A stretch of 64,000 bases of DNA from NCBI GenBank assembly GCA_943787605.1, contig CALSNB010000002.1:1-64000 (forward strand). The letters run 5' to 3'. Position numbers and translations under genes: made by a program. The stretch comes from GCA-2697345 sp002697345 (lineage in GTDB: Bacteria; Pseudomonadota; Alphaproteobacteria; Rhodobacterales; Rhodobacteraceae). Below, piece by piece: positions 55,414-64,000 of the stretch (position 1 is the stretch's first letter; the number at the start of each line of letters is the position of its first letter). Below the pieces are notes generated by a model. The model saw only the letters and a list, made by a program, of their open reading frames with translations, ran no database searches and was not told where the DNA came from.

Positions 55414-56947
55414 TCAAATCACCGACGACCTTTAGTCGAATACGCGTTGCGTTACCGGGAAGATAAGCCAGTGGTACGTCTTCCTGATCAAGTATTTCTA
55501 TAGAGTCTGGTTTAGCACCAGCAGCAATAGCTTTTTTTGTTGCTTCCTTGCGAGCTGTTTCGAGCGCCTCTTCACGGCTTATACTTGTTAAACTGAATAT
55601 TCTGTCCACTTCGCCACTAATTTGGCCGATAGCAGCCCCAACAGCATTAGCAACAGCAAAATAATTTGGTTTTACAACTGGAAGATCCCCGACTGTGTCT
55701 GGGATTAAAATAGATCCTCCTCCAACTGCTAACACTGGAATTCGATCCGATGATACGCGCATTCTTTCAGCAGCATTCACAATCATTTCATCAATCTTCG
55801 ACTTTATTATTTGTAATCTCTCTGAGCCAAGTTTTTTTGCTGGTTCAGGGTCACCTATATCTGCAATGCCAAGCCCAACGGCTACATCTGTTGCGGTAAG
55901 TATATCTCCACCAAATAATAGACCGTCCTCATGGATGCGATAGCCTACTGAGCGTGGCCCTATACTGATAGGGTCCTCAGGATTAATAATTGTGCCACCA
56001 CCAAGTGCAATTGAATACACATCGGGCATACGAAAATTCGTACGCACTCCGCCCACATCAACAGATGTGCTAGCTGGTCTTGGAAAACCGTTAACGAGGG
56101 CCCCAACATCTGTAGATGTACCCCCCACATCAATCACAATGGCATTCTTTTCGCCTGTAAGAAATGATGCCCCACGCATAGAATTAGTAGGGCCACTAGC
56201 AAAGGTTAAAACTGGGTATTCTTGAACAAATTTGGCACTCATTAAGGTGCCATCATTTTGCGTAACGTAATAAGGACAGCTCAAACCCACAGACTTCAAA
56301 GCTTTTCCAAAAGCACCGACAGTATGAGAGCTAAGTTTTCTGAGTGATGCGTTCATGATTGCTGCGTTTTCTCGTTCTAGTATTCCTAAACGACCAATTT
56401 CACTTGATAGGGTAAAGTTAGCTTTAGGTAGGCGTTTTTTCATTATCGCCATAGCTTCTTTTTCCATACTGTCATTAACTGGACTAAAAACTGAACAAAG
56501 AGCCACTGTGTCAATTCCAAGAGCATCGATCTCATCTGCAATCTTTGTAAGTTGAATGTCATTTAGTGATGAAATTTCGCGACCATCAAACTCGTTACCA
56601 CCATCAGCCATCCAATAATGCCCTCCAACGGCCTGCTTTATGTCGTCTGGCCAATCTACCATTGGGGGAAGGCATTGTGCCGCGGGTAGACAAAGACGTA
56701 CAGCTGCGGTCAAAGAAAGACTGCGGCGTTCAACGACCGCATTAGTGAAATGGGTCGTACCAATCATAACTGCAGACACAGTTGAATTTTTAACACCTGT
56801 TTCTGCTAAGACTTTTTTTAAGCTATCCACGACCCCAGACATCACATCGGAGGTAGTTGCCGATTTGACTCCTGCTAAAATTTTATCACCTTGCATAATC
56901 ACTGCGTCTGTATTGGTTCCACCAACATCGATTCCAATTCGATACAT
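55406..56947 (-). CDS. Hydantoinase A/oxoprolinase-family protein, short form (copy 2)
   Basis: A 513-residue HyuA-type ATP-dependent ring hydrolase with YRIGIDVGGTNTDAVIM at the N-terminus and IVIDVGGTSTDVG near residue 268. The ATG at 56947 is preferred because GAGGT sits just upstream and the paralogue starts at the same point; an ATG at 56962, overlapping the transporter stop, is an alternative. It is clearly paralogous to copy 1 and adjoins two DUF917 genes. It directly follows the ATPase of the peptide-type importer, linking uptake and ring opening. Confidence 0.9.
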   Translation of the reverse strand: MYRIGIDVGGTNTDAVIMQGDKILAGVKSATTSDVMSGVVDSLKKVLAETGVKNSTVSAVMIGTTHFTNAVVERRSLSLTAAVRLCLPAAQCLPPMVDWPDDIKQAVGGHYWMADGGNEFDGREISSLNDIQLTKIADEIDALGIDTVALCSVFSPVNDSMEKEAMAIMKKRLPKANFTLSSEIGRLGILERENAAIMNASLRKLSSHTVGAFGKALKSVGLSCPYYVTQNDGTLMSAKFVQEYPVLTFASGPTNSMRGASFLTGEKNAIVIDVGGTSTDVGALVNGFPRPASTSVDVGGVRTNFRMPDVYSIALGGGTIINPEDPISIGPRSVGYRIHEDGLLFGGDILTATDVAVGLGIADIGDPEPAKKLGSERLQIIKSKIDEMIVNAAERMRVSSDRIPVLAVGGGSILIPDTVGDLPVVKPNYFAVANAVGAAIGQISGEVDRIFSLTSISREEALETARKEATKKAIAAGAKPDSIEILDQEDVPLAYLPGNATRIRLKVVGDLNG

Positions 56948-56958
56948 CTTTACCTCTT

Positions 56959-58659
56959 TCATTTTAGGGCAGTGGACGAGGCAAGAACAGCCTGTCTTTC
57001 TGCATCTGTGACTTTTGGTTTTTGCTGTTCTTCTTGCTCGGAAATAACTGGAATCGAGCTTAACAACGCTCTAGTATAGGCATGCTGAGGGTCTGTAAAA
57101 ATCTCTCGAGTTTCACCCTGTTCGCAAATTTGACCGCGAAACATAATTGCGACCCTGTTACAGAAATTTCTCATCAAACTTAAATCATGGGAAATAAAAA
57201 CATATGTCAGGTTAAGCTCTTCACGTAAACGCAAAAGAAGTTCAATAACGGTATTTTGAATAAGAACGTCCAAAGCAGATGTGGGTTCATCTAAAACCAA
57301 AATTTTTGGATTTACGGACAGAGCCCGTGCGATTGCTACGCGTTGTTTTTGACCACCAGACAATTCATGAGGATACATTGAAGCGTAAGATTTTGGTAAA
57401 TCAACCATATCCAGAAGTTCTGATATTCGTGATTTAATTTGAGTAGAATCGTATCCACAAAATTTTAATGGAACTGTTAAAGCCTGAGTTACGGTTCGCT
57501 TGGGGTTTAGGGAAGAACCGGGGTTTTGATAAACAATTTGAATAAGCCTACGAAACTCACGCGAGTTAGAAAAGTTACTTAACGGCCTACCATCTATCTT
57601 GATTTGACCATCGGTGGGTGAGTGCAATGCTAATAACATTTTGGCCAAAGTAGTTTTCCCTGACCCACTTTCGCCAGCAATACCAAAAATATCACCATTT
57701 TCAATTTGTAAATTTACATTATCAACTGCTCGAACAACACGATACTTCTTTGAAAAAAAACTAACTTTGCCACGGAATTCTTTTGTGACCCCTTGGATTT
57801 CAATTTTTGGATCACTCTGACGGTTGTTCTCAAAATTTCTAACACGCTTACCGTAAAGGGGAAGCACACTTGTCATCAGTTTTTTTGTGTAGGCGTGGCG
57901 AGGTTGTTCAAAGATATCCTTGCGAGTGGCTTCCTCAACAATATGTCCATTTTCCATTACATAAACTCTATCAGAAATCTCACGAACTACACCAAGATTA
58001 TGCGTAATGAGTAAAAGTGATAAATTTTCTTCTTTTACAAGTTGATTTAACAGTTTTAAAATCTCTTTTTGAGTAGTAACGTCTAGTGCGGTTCCCGGCT
58101 CATCAGCTATTAGTAAACGTGGTTTGTTTAAAAGTGCCATGGCTATTAGCACTCTTTGACGCATGCCACCAGAAAGCATCATTGGGTAGGCGTCATAGAT
58201 TTGCGCACCATCAGGTAAACGAACCTTTTGTAGCGTGTCTAGGATAGTTGCCTTTCGTAAACCAGAATTTCGTTTGCTACCAAGTCTTACATCAGCATAT
58301 CGAACGATATCATCCATTTGACGACCAATTGTAAGGACTGGATTAAACGATAAAAGTGGGTCTTGCATAATGATAGAAATCCCAGTTCCTTTTAAGCGAT
58401 TTCTTTCCACTTTGGCCATTTGCAAAAGATCCCGACCTTCAAATTGTATAACACCACCCTCTATTTTTGCTGGTGGTATAGGTAGTGTTCCAATAATCGC
58501 ACGCATTGTTACAGTTTTTCCTGAACCAGATTGACCTATCAGGGCAACCCTCTCTCCCTTACCAACTCTTAAGGAGACATCATGTAAAACTTGAGTTCTC
58601 TTACCATACGTGGTGAAGCTAAGGTTAAGCCCCGAAATGTCCAGTATAGGTTCCATCAT
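56959..58659 (-). CDS. Fused dipeptide ABC ATPase (DppD-DppF in one chain)
   Basis: A 566-residue protein containing two complete ATPase domains. The first has Walker A GQSGSGKTV near residue 41 and SGGMRQR, the second GESGSGKTT near residue 337 and [13 protein letters not shown] with VLDEPTSALD. Fusion of DppD and DppF is known in several families of peptide importers. It lies 1 base downstream of the DppC-like gene and overlaps the HyuA copy 2 region by a few bases. The Dpp system at 16-22 kb keeps these subunits separate. Confidence 0.93.
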   Translation of the reverse strand: MMEPILDISGLNLSFTTYGKRTQVLHDVSLRVGKGERVALIGQSGSGKTVTMRAIIGTLPIPPAKIEGGVIQFEGRDLLQMAKVERNRLKGTGISIIMQDPLLSFNPVLTIGRQMDDIVRYADVRLGSKRNSGLRKATILDTLQKVRLPDGAQIYDAYPMMLSGGMRQRVLIAMALLNKPRLLIADEPGTALDVTTQKEILKLLNQLVKEENLSLLLITHNLGVVREISDRVYVMENGHIVEEATRKDIFEQPRHAYTKKLMTSVLPLYGKRVRNFENNRQSDPKIEIQGVTKEFRGKVSFFSKKYRVVRAVDNVNLQIENGDIFGIAGESGSGKTTLAKMLLALHSPTDGQIKIDGRPLSNFSNSREFRRLIQIVYQNPGSSLNPKRTVTQALTVPLKFCGYDSTQIKSRISELLDMVDLPKSYASMYPHELSGGQKQRVAIARALSVNPKILVLDEPTSALDVLIQNTVIELLLRLREELNLTYVFISHDLSLMRNFCNRVAIMFRGQICEQGETREIFTDPQHAYTRALLSSIPVISEQEEQQKPKVTDAERQAVLASSTALK

Positions 58660-58660
58660 A

Positions 58661-59542
58661 CTATACCTCTACATCCATCATATCACGCAATCCGTCGCCC
58701 AAAAGATTGAAGCCCAATATTGCGTATAGAATTGCAAGACCTGGCATCAAGGCCTCCCACCAAAACTCAGGCAAGTATTCTGATCCAGTACTGACCATCG
58801 TTCCAAGATCTGGGGTTGGCGGGTGAACACCAAGGCCTAAGAAGGATAGGGCAGCACCAAACAGAATAACAAACCCAGCATCTAATGAGATTTTAACAGA
58901 GATTGCCGAAATACAGTTTGGGAGTAGTTCTTTGAACATGATATGTGCATGACTGGCTCCAGCCACCTTTGCTGCCTCGACATAATCCTCACTCATTTGA
59001 GCTTTGACTATTCTAAAAATTAGGCGCGTATGCCAGGTCCACCAAAGCATAGTGATAGCTATCATTGCATTAACGAGACTGGGAGACAAAACAGCAGTAA
59101 TCGCTAACGCCATAGCTAGAGGAGGTATCGCCAACATAACATCTGTAAATCGCATAATTATAAATTCTGTTCGGCCACCAAAGTATCCGGCCAAGAGTCC
59201 TAAAATTACCCCAAAAGGTACTGCAAAACCTAATACACCCACCACTAAGCTAAGCGAAATTCGATAGCCAAATATTACCCGAGTAAAAATATCTCGCCCC
59301 ACATTATCAGTACCAAACCAAAATTCAGCACTTGGTGGGTGATGTCGATGGGCAAAGTCGACGAATGAGCCTGCTGATTGTGGCGACGGTGAAAGAATTG
59401 GAGCAAATATTGCCAGCATTGTTACTGAAATGACAATTGTCGCTCCAATTAGGGCGGCTGGATTACGTCTAAACCTAAACCACGCCATTTGTCGACTTGT
59501 CATGAATCTTTCTGTACTTGCTTGCTCACTGAGCTCGATCAT
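58661..59542 (-). CDS. Peptide-type ABC permease, DppC-like
   Basis: A 293-residue inner-membrane permease with the WFGTDNVGRDIFTRV motif near residue 75 and the coupling loop YVEAAKVAGASHAHIMFKEL near 195. It overlaps the DppB-like gene by 4 bases. With that protein and the fused ATPase it forms the importer served by the divergent binding protein. Confidence 0.93.
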   Translation of the reverse strand: MIELSEQASTERFMTSRQMAWFRFRRNPAALIGATIVISVTMLAIFAPILSPSPQSAGSFVDFAHRHHPPSAEFWFGTDNVGRDIFTRVIFGYRISLSLVVGVLGFAVPFGVILGLLAGYFGGRTEFIIMRFTDVMLAIPPLAMALAITAVLSPSLVNAMIAITMLWWTWHTRLIFRIVKAQMSEDYVEAAKVAGASHAHIMFKELLPNCISAISVKISLDAGFVILFGAALSFLGLGVHPPTPDLGTMVSTGSEYLPEFWWEALMPGLAILYAILGFNLLGDGLRDMMDVEV

Positions 59543-60561
59543 TTCTCAGCCCCTTCACGCAAACGGTTCCTCGGATCAATAAAACCAAGGATAATATCAA
59601 TTGTGAGGTTGGCAACTACAAAGAATACGCCAGATACCAGGACAACCCCAATAACGGCGTTCAGGTCTTTTTCTAATATAGTACGAACTCCATAGCTTGC
59701 AATTCCAGGCCAACTGAAAACAAATTCAACGATGAACGCGTTTCCAATTAACGAGGCAAACTCGAGCCCTAAAATTGTTAAAGGTGCAACACATGCGATA
59801 CGCAACATATACCGAAAACGTACTACACGTTCTGGAATTCCATAAGCCCGAGAAGCTTCAATAAAATCTCGCCCACTGACTTCTATCATGGATGAGCGAG
59901 TGATACGCATTACTTGCCCAATACCGGCGGCTGCCAAGGCTATCGAAGGAAGAATTATATGTCGTAAGGCATCACCAAGAACATCCCATCTACCGTCAAT
60001 AAGTGAATCAATTATCAATAATCCAGTATATGTAGCTTCATAATCTATACCGGCATCAAGCCTGCCGGTGACAGGAAAAAATTGAAATTTGTAACTTGCT
60101 ACTAACTGTAGAATAATTGCCAAGACAAACCCGGGGGTTACTACTCCTATCAGAGAAATAACTCTTGATATATTATCTACCCAAGTATCGCGGTAAATAG
60201 CAGCAATAACTCCAAGTGGAATTGATATCGTTATTTGTAAAATTATAGTAAACAAGACCAATTCGAATGTTGCAGGAAGTGCTCCTACAATATCTTGCAT
60301 TACTGGACGGCTAGTGAGAAATGATTTTCCAAGATCACCTCGGAATAATCCACTTAAGTAATCCCATAATTGCACAATAAAGGGTTTATCTAAACCCATT
60401 TCATGTCTCATTTCGAGTACTTGATTTGCAGTTGCGAGCGGTCCAAGAGCTATTCTAGCTGGATCCCCAGGGACAATTCGCGCAATAATGAATATAAGTA
60501 TTGCCAGACCGAAAAGTACAAGCAACAAAGACAATGTCCGTTTTGCTAGATAAAATGCCAC
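59539..60561 (-). CDS. Peptide-type ABC permease, DppB-like
   Basis: A 340-residue permease with the DppB opening LFGLAILIFIIARIVPGDP, the FIEASRAYGIPERVVRFRYM coupling loop and a C-terminal IDIILGFIDPRNRL. It is the first gene of the eight-gene minus-strand operon. The ATG follows a GGGGGGAGCG ribosome site. The divergent binding-protein gene starts 152 bases away. Confidence 0.93.
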   Translation of the reverse strand: MAFYLAKRTLSLLLVLFGLAILIFIIARIVPGDPARIALGPLATANQVLEMRHEMGLDKPFIVQLWDYLSGLFRGDLGKSFLTSRPVMQDIVGALPATFELVLFTIILQITISIPLGVIAAIYRDTWVDNISRVISLIGVVTPGFVLAIILQLVASYKFQFFPVTGRLDAGIDYEATYTGLLIIDSLIDGRWDVLGDALRHIILPSIALAAAGIGQVMRITRSSMIEVSGRDFIEASRAYGIPERVVRFRYMLRIACVAPLTILGLEFASLIGNAFIVEFVFSWPGIASYGVRTILEKDLNAVIGVVLVSGVFFVVANLTIDIILGFIDPRNRLREGAEK

Positions 60562-60713
60562 TGCGCTCCCCCCTATTTAATTGTCAAATTGACTTAATTA
60601 TCCACTTTAATTTATTAATATATATAGTATGTATATAATATAAAAAATATATACAACTATCGTTACCTAATTAAAATTTATAGTTTAATGAACTAAAATG
60701 GGAGTAAAATACA
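60562..60713. promoter_or_regulatory. Divergent promoter region of the importer/HyuA operon and its binding protein
   Basis: An extremely AT-rich 152-base region expected to hold both promoters. A short inverted repeat, GTATATA (60631-60637) with TATATAC (60648-60654), could be an operator. Given the composition this is weak evidence. No regulator is encoded nearby. Confidence 0.3.
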
Positions 60714-62285
60714 ATGATAATAAATCGTATATTAAAAGCTGGAATAGCCGCAGGGACAAGTATTATGATACTTGCAACGGCAGCATTTTCGCAAAATGTT
60801 GCAACGGTAAACGCGACTCAAATATTTGGAACAATTGATCCAGCTAAAATCAATGATTACACTGAATATATGGCTGGTGTGAATATGTATGAAGCACTTA
60901 CAACTCTGGATTCGTCAGGCAATATTTTACCATTATTGGCAGATAGCTGGGATGTGTCCGATGACACTTTAACTTATACATTCCATCTTAAATCTGGAAC
61001 TAAGTTTCAAGACGGCTCGCCAGTAGAAGCAAAAGATGTCGCGTACTCAATCTCGCGACTCATGTCGATCAATGAGGGTCCTGCATATTTATTTGAAGGA
61101 GTATTAGATGCAAATTCAGTCACGGCTTTGGATTCATCAACAGTTCAATTCAAACTTAATAAGGTTTATACACCATTTTTAACCAACACACCAATAATGT
61201 TTGTTGTGAACAGCGATGTTGCTGAAGCTAATAAAACTGATTCTGATCCTTGGGCTCAAGATTTTTTAGCCAATACCAGTGCTGGAGCTGGAGCATACAT
61301 GCTCGATAGTTGGGCGCGTGGCGCTAGCATGACGATTAAAAAGTTTGATGATTATCACCTTGGATGGAACGATCAATCCTTAGACGAGGTTCGGTTTGTC
61401 ATAACCAACGAAGAAGCAACCGTTAAGGCTCTGGCAGCATCAGGTGTTTTATCGATGTCCGCTAATTCTCAAGCTCAAGAAACATTTGATTCTATTGGTG
61501 CAATGGATGGGTATAGTGTACTTAAGTATCCAACAGCGTCCAACTTTTACTTTAAATTAAATCACCAGGTCGCGCCAACAGATGATGTGAATATTCGTAA
61601 AGCTATCGCTCTAGCAACTGATTATGAAACAATCCGTGGTGCTCTTTTACCAGGTGAACCTTTAGCAGGTCCAATGCCAGCTGTTTTTGCTGATGCTTAT
61701 CTTGATACTTTAACATTTCCAACTTTTGACATGAACGCTGCACGCGAACATGTTGCAGCTAGTAAATATGCTGGTGGAGGAAAAATTCCAGTTGAAATTA
61801 TGTACGTAGCTGGTTTAGCGTTTGAAGAAGAAATTGCTCTACTAATGAAGTCAAATCTTGACCAAATAGGGTTTAATACTATCTTAAAGCCAGAGCCTTG
61901 GAACCGTATGACAGAGCTTGCAAGCAAACCTGAAACAACTCCTGCTATTAATGAGGTGTTTTTTAGTGCGCAGTACCCTTCCCCTGATAGTTTTTTCTTC
62001 TCACAATACCACTCTCGGGCCAAGGGCACATGGGCCTCTATGGAATGGGTATTGGATGACGAAATTGATTCTTGGATCGATGAAGCTCGTGGAACAGGTG
62101 ATGTAACTGCTCAGAATGCGATTTACAAAAAAATACAACAGAAACTGACAGATACCCAGTCAGATGTATATCTCCTTACTCGGACTAGCCAGCAAGCATT
62201 TTCTGATTGTCTGCAAGGGTTCGAATGGGTCCCGATGATGAGCTTTGAGTACAATTTTCACAATATGAAGTGGGTATGTAATTAA
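60714..62285 (+). CDS. Peptide-type ABC transporter substrate-binding protein (family 5)
   Basis: A 523-residue periplasmic binding protein of the DppA family. The signal peptide ends AAFSQN near residue 24-26. Family features are ILPLLADSWDVSDDTLTYTF, KFQDGSPVEAKDVAYSI and NIRKAIALATDYETI. It is transcribed away from its permease/ATPase/HyuA/DUF917 operon and closed by its own terminator, which would let it be made in excess. Ligand unknown; a hydantoin, thiohydantoin or N-carbamoyl compound is suggested by the neighbours. Confidence 0.92.
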   Translation: MIINRILKAGIAAGTSIMILATAAFSQNVATVNATQIFGTIDPAKINDYTEYMAGVNMYEALTTLDSSGNILPLLADSWDVSDDTLTYTFHLKSGTKFQDGSPVEAKDVAYSISRLMSINEGPAYLFEGVLDANSVTALDSSTVQFKLNKVYTPFLTNTPIMFVVNSDVAEANKTDSDPWAQDFLANTSAGAGAYMLDSWARGASMTIKKFDDYHLGWNDQSLDEVRFVITNEEATVKALAASGVLSMSANSQAQETFDSIGAMDGYSVLKYPTASNFYFKLNHQVAPTDDVNIRKAIALATDYETIRGALLPGEPLAGPMPAVFADAYLDTLTFPTFDMNAAREHVAASKYAGGGKIPVEIMYVAGLAFEEEIALLMKSNLDQIGFNTILKPEPWNRMTELASKPETTPAINEVFFSAQYPSPDSFFFSQYHSRAKGTWASMEWVLDDEIDSWIDEARGTGDVTAQNAIYKKIQQKLTDTQSDVYLLTRTSQQAFSDCLQGFEWVPMMSFEYNFHNMKWVCN

Positions 62286-62318
62286 TATCTGAGCTTTTTA
62301 AATTTACTTGTAAAATTA

Positions 62319-62350
62319 CTTGCACCCCCCTCCGTGGGGGTGCAAGTTTT
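62319..62350 (+). terminator. Intrinsic terminator after the binding-protein gene
   Basis: A G+C-rich hairpin, CTTGCACCCCC (62319-62329) with GGGGGTGCAAG (62336-62346), followed by TTTT. It lies 34 bases after the binding-protein stop and ends that single-gene transcript. Confidence 0.85.
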
Positions 62351-62482
62351 CACTTTAAAGCCAATTTGCTGAGTACAAATAAAAAAATGTACTTCGCTTG
62401 CTATTTCAATAAGTAAAAAGCTAATAACATATTTTTAAATATTTTACTTTTACGGCAATACTTTTACCTATTAAAAGCTCTT

Positions 62483-63490
62483 CTAGAGGTATTTAAGCCC
62501 TGTATTGATGACGACTTTACCGTGGTTAATGCGCGGTTGGCTTAGATATTCCCACGCATCTCGATACCCTTCCATTGGGTAAACACGATCGATATTCGGC
62601 ACAAGCTTTCCACGCGCAAGTGCATTATAAACGAATTCTGTTCCCTTGGCTTGCATCAGCGGATCTTCAACATAGTTAAATAACGAATAGGGGTGAAAAG
62701 TGGCGTTTGCTTGAAACATATCAACAATTGGTAGTTGTGGAAAAATGCCATCTAAGGTGCCGTAGAAATAAATGGTGGCATCACGAGCAAGTGCCGGACT
62801 ATACCGCGCCATCATGCTGGCGCCAATCGGATCAAAGGCAGCATCAATGCCGTGACCGTCGGTCAACTCTCGTAACGTCTTTGCTAAATCATCAGTACCT
62901 GGCACAATGACATGCGAAGCGCCTGAAGATAGTAGATATTCACGATTGTGTTCAAATCGCGTTGTGGCGATCATATTAGCCCCAAACATGGCTCCAATAT
63001 TAAGCGCTGCATTTCCGGCTGTCCCAGTAGCCGCAGTTACGAGGATAGATTTTCCTGGCACAGCTTTGCATAGCTCCACGATGGGATAATAGGCGGTCAT
63101 AAATTGCATCCACACCGAGGCGCTTTCAACTGCTGACAATCCCTTTGGGGCAGGAGTCACATAACGCGTATCTATCGTAATAAAGTCGGCACTGGCCCCA
63201 TTATTGAAATAGAAATATGGCAGTGTACAGTAGCGCGCACCAAGCTTAATCCCAGTCACACCGTCGCCGATCTCATCCACAATACCGGCAGCTTCCATCC
63301 CAATGCGTGCGGGAAAGCTATTGAAACTGAAGGAATAGTTATCCTGCATCAAGTCCATATCCCCCCAATTCAACGCAAAAGCTTCTATTCGTATACGAAT
63401 TTCGCCAGGCCTGGGATGTTGAGGTTCGCATTTTTGCAAGACTAACCCTTGGTACCCAGAGTAATCTTTGATTACCCATTCTCGTGCCAT
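62483..63490 (-). CDS. Zinc-type alcohol dehydrogenase/quinone oxidoreductase (MDR superfamily)
   Basis: A 335-residue medium-chain dehydrogenase/reductase. It has the N-terminal GroES-like domain (HPRPGEIRIRIEAFALNWGD, GMEAAGIVDEIG) and the cofactor segment SILVTAATGTAGNAALNIG. The NWGD start and absence of catalytic zinc cysteines place it with NADPH:quinone oxidoreductases rather than true alcohol dehydrogenases. The ATG at 63490 is chosen because GGAGAACACT precedes it; a longer frame to 63556 exists. It is divergent from the gene that runs off the window. Confidence 0.88.
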   Translation of the reverse strand: MAREWVIKDYSGYQGLVLQKCEPQHPRPGEIRIRIEAFALNWGDMDLMQDNYSFSFNSFPARIGMEAAGIVDEIGDGVTGIKLGARYCTLPYFYFNNGASADFITIDTRYVTPAPKGLSAVESASVWMQFMTAYYPIVELCKAVPGKSILVTAATGTAGNAALNIGAMFGANMIATTRFEHNREYLLSSGASHVIVPGTDDLAKTLRELTDGHGIDAAFDPIGASMMARYSPALARDATIYFYGTLDGIFPQLPIVDMFQANATFHPYSLFNYVEDPLMQAKGTEFVYNALARGKLVPNIDRVYPMEGYRDAWEYLSQPRINHGKVVINTGLKYL

Positions 63491-63720
63491 AGTGTTCTCC
63501 ATATTCTGTTGGGCCACCAATCTGTTCACCAAACAATTTAAATTTATAAGTATCAAATGCGAACTATTTTACCTGCCACCAATATTTCATACCAGATAAT
63601 AATTTTACAATCTATAATACTTAAAACATTATTCAACACTTTACCGTCGGTTGAAACGGGTTAATAGTTTAGATACACGTGGCTGTGATGTTTGAGCTAA
63701 AGGGGTAGCAAGGGATAGGA

Positions 63721-64000
63721 ATGCGTTTATTCTCTACAAAAAAACGTCCTGTTCATATGGGACCTTATCCGACAGAAAGATTGAAGCGCGGGAGAATGCC
63801 TGATTTGACTGAGGTGCCCCCGATGTGTGCGCTGTCATTTCGTCGACCAGAGGCACCTGAAAGTATTGTTAATGCAATGTGTGAGTACCAGGCCATGTTG
63901 GATGCGATCCGCGATGGTATGATAAATAAAGCAGTTTCAGAAATACCTGTCGACCCTAAGGAGAGAACAGATCACCTTAAGGCTTTTGGCTTTTTTTCGG
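63721..64000 (+). CDS. Partial gene, possible reductive-dehalogenase-family protein
   Basis: The first 93 codons of a gene cut by the window end. The visible N-terminus includes KRPVHMGPYPTERLKR and ERTDHLKAFGFF. I associate the HxGPYPxExL(K/R)R opening with the catabolic (respiration-independent) cobalamin-dependent reductive dehalogenases of marine alphaproteobacteria, but this is from memory and the diagnostic Fe-S and cobalamin domains lie beyond the edge. No Tat signal is seen. AGGGATAGGA supplies a ribosome site. Function is uncertain until the rest is read. Confidence 0.4.
   Translation, partial: MRLFSTKKRPVHMGPYPTERLKRGRMPDLTEVPPMCALSFRRPEAPESIVNAMCEYQAMLDAIRDGMINKAVSEIPVDPKERTDHLKAFGFFS

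Noticed and set aside
60601..60660. A dense AT palindrome region considered as a replication origin or strong operator.
   Set aside because: Simple AT-rich divergent promoter sequence; no DnaA boxes or iterons seen, and symmetry is expected by composition.

Overview
The window reads as chromosome of a marine-type alphaproteobacterium, possibly SAR116-like or Rhodobacterales-like. This is inferred from gene content: TAXI-TRAP and several ABC uptake systems, DUF917/HyuA pairs, AttEFGH-type genes, D-aminopeptidase DAP, and moderately AT-rich DNA with ATG/GTG/TTG starts. No rRNA, tRNA, CRISPR, phage or transposase gene was seen. It is an accessory catabolic region dominated by high-affinity importers paired with amide, lactam and purine hydrolases.

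Layout. (1) 1-7.2 kb: an MTA/SAH-deaminase-like amidohydrolase diverges from a PotDBCA-like ABC operon that ends in adenine deaminase. (2) 7.2-13.3 kb: a HAD phosphatase and an AfuABC-like transporter lie between two direct copies of a roughly 133-bp GC-rich repeat, with a RapZ-like gene scrap at the left edge. (3) 13.4-28.4 kb: a beta-lactamase-fold hydrolase, MlrC, a DppABCDF importer, D-aminoacylase, LysR regulator, frameshifted DadA-like oxidase, SDR and metallo-beta-lactamase-fold lactonase. This looks like a D-amino-acid or modified-peptide scavenging region. (4) 28.6-38.1 kb: an AttE/FtsX/AttH export-lipocalin operon, two c-type cytochromes converging on a frameshifted PQQ sugar dehydrogenase, a CMD-family protein and D-aminopeptidase DAP. 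(5) 38.1-47.1 kb: a TAXI-TRAP importer with four frameshifts and a tiny membrane protein, divergent from a tightly coupled operon of YtcJ-type amidohydrolase, creatininase-family protein, PanE-like reductase, SDR and M20 peptidase. (6) 47.3-50.5 kb: two MFS transporters (one frameshifted) and a small unknown protein. (7) 50.5-62.3 kb: an eight-gene minus-strand operon (DppB, DppC, fused DppDF, HyuA, three DUF917, HyuA) with a divergent substrate-binding protein. (8) 62.5-64 kb: a zinc-type/quinone oxidoreductase and the start of a possible reductive dehalogenase, cut by the window end.

The recurring logic is one importer plus one or more hydrolases per module, each probably devoted to one nitrogen-containing solute. 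The most original candidates are the DUF917x3/HyuAx2/Dpp operon, the coupled creatininase/PanE/SDR/M20/YtcJ operon with TAXI-TRAP, and the repeat-flanked transporter cassette.

Seven single-base frameshifts break five otherwise complete genes between 26 and 48 kb. Every one is repaired by removing one base, and each lies at or next to a short homopolymer. Base-calling error is therefore at least as likely as real decay.
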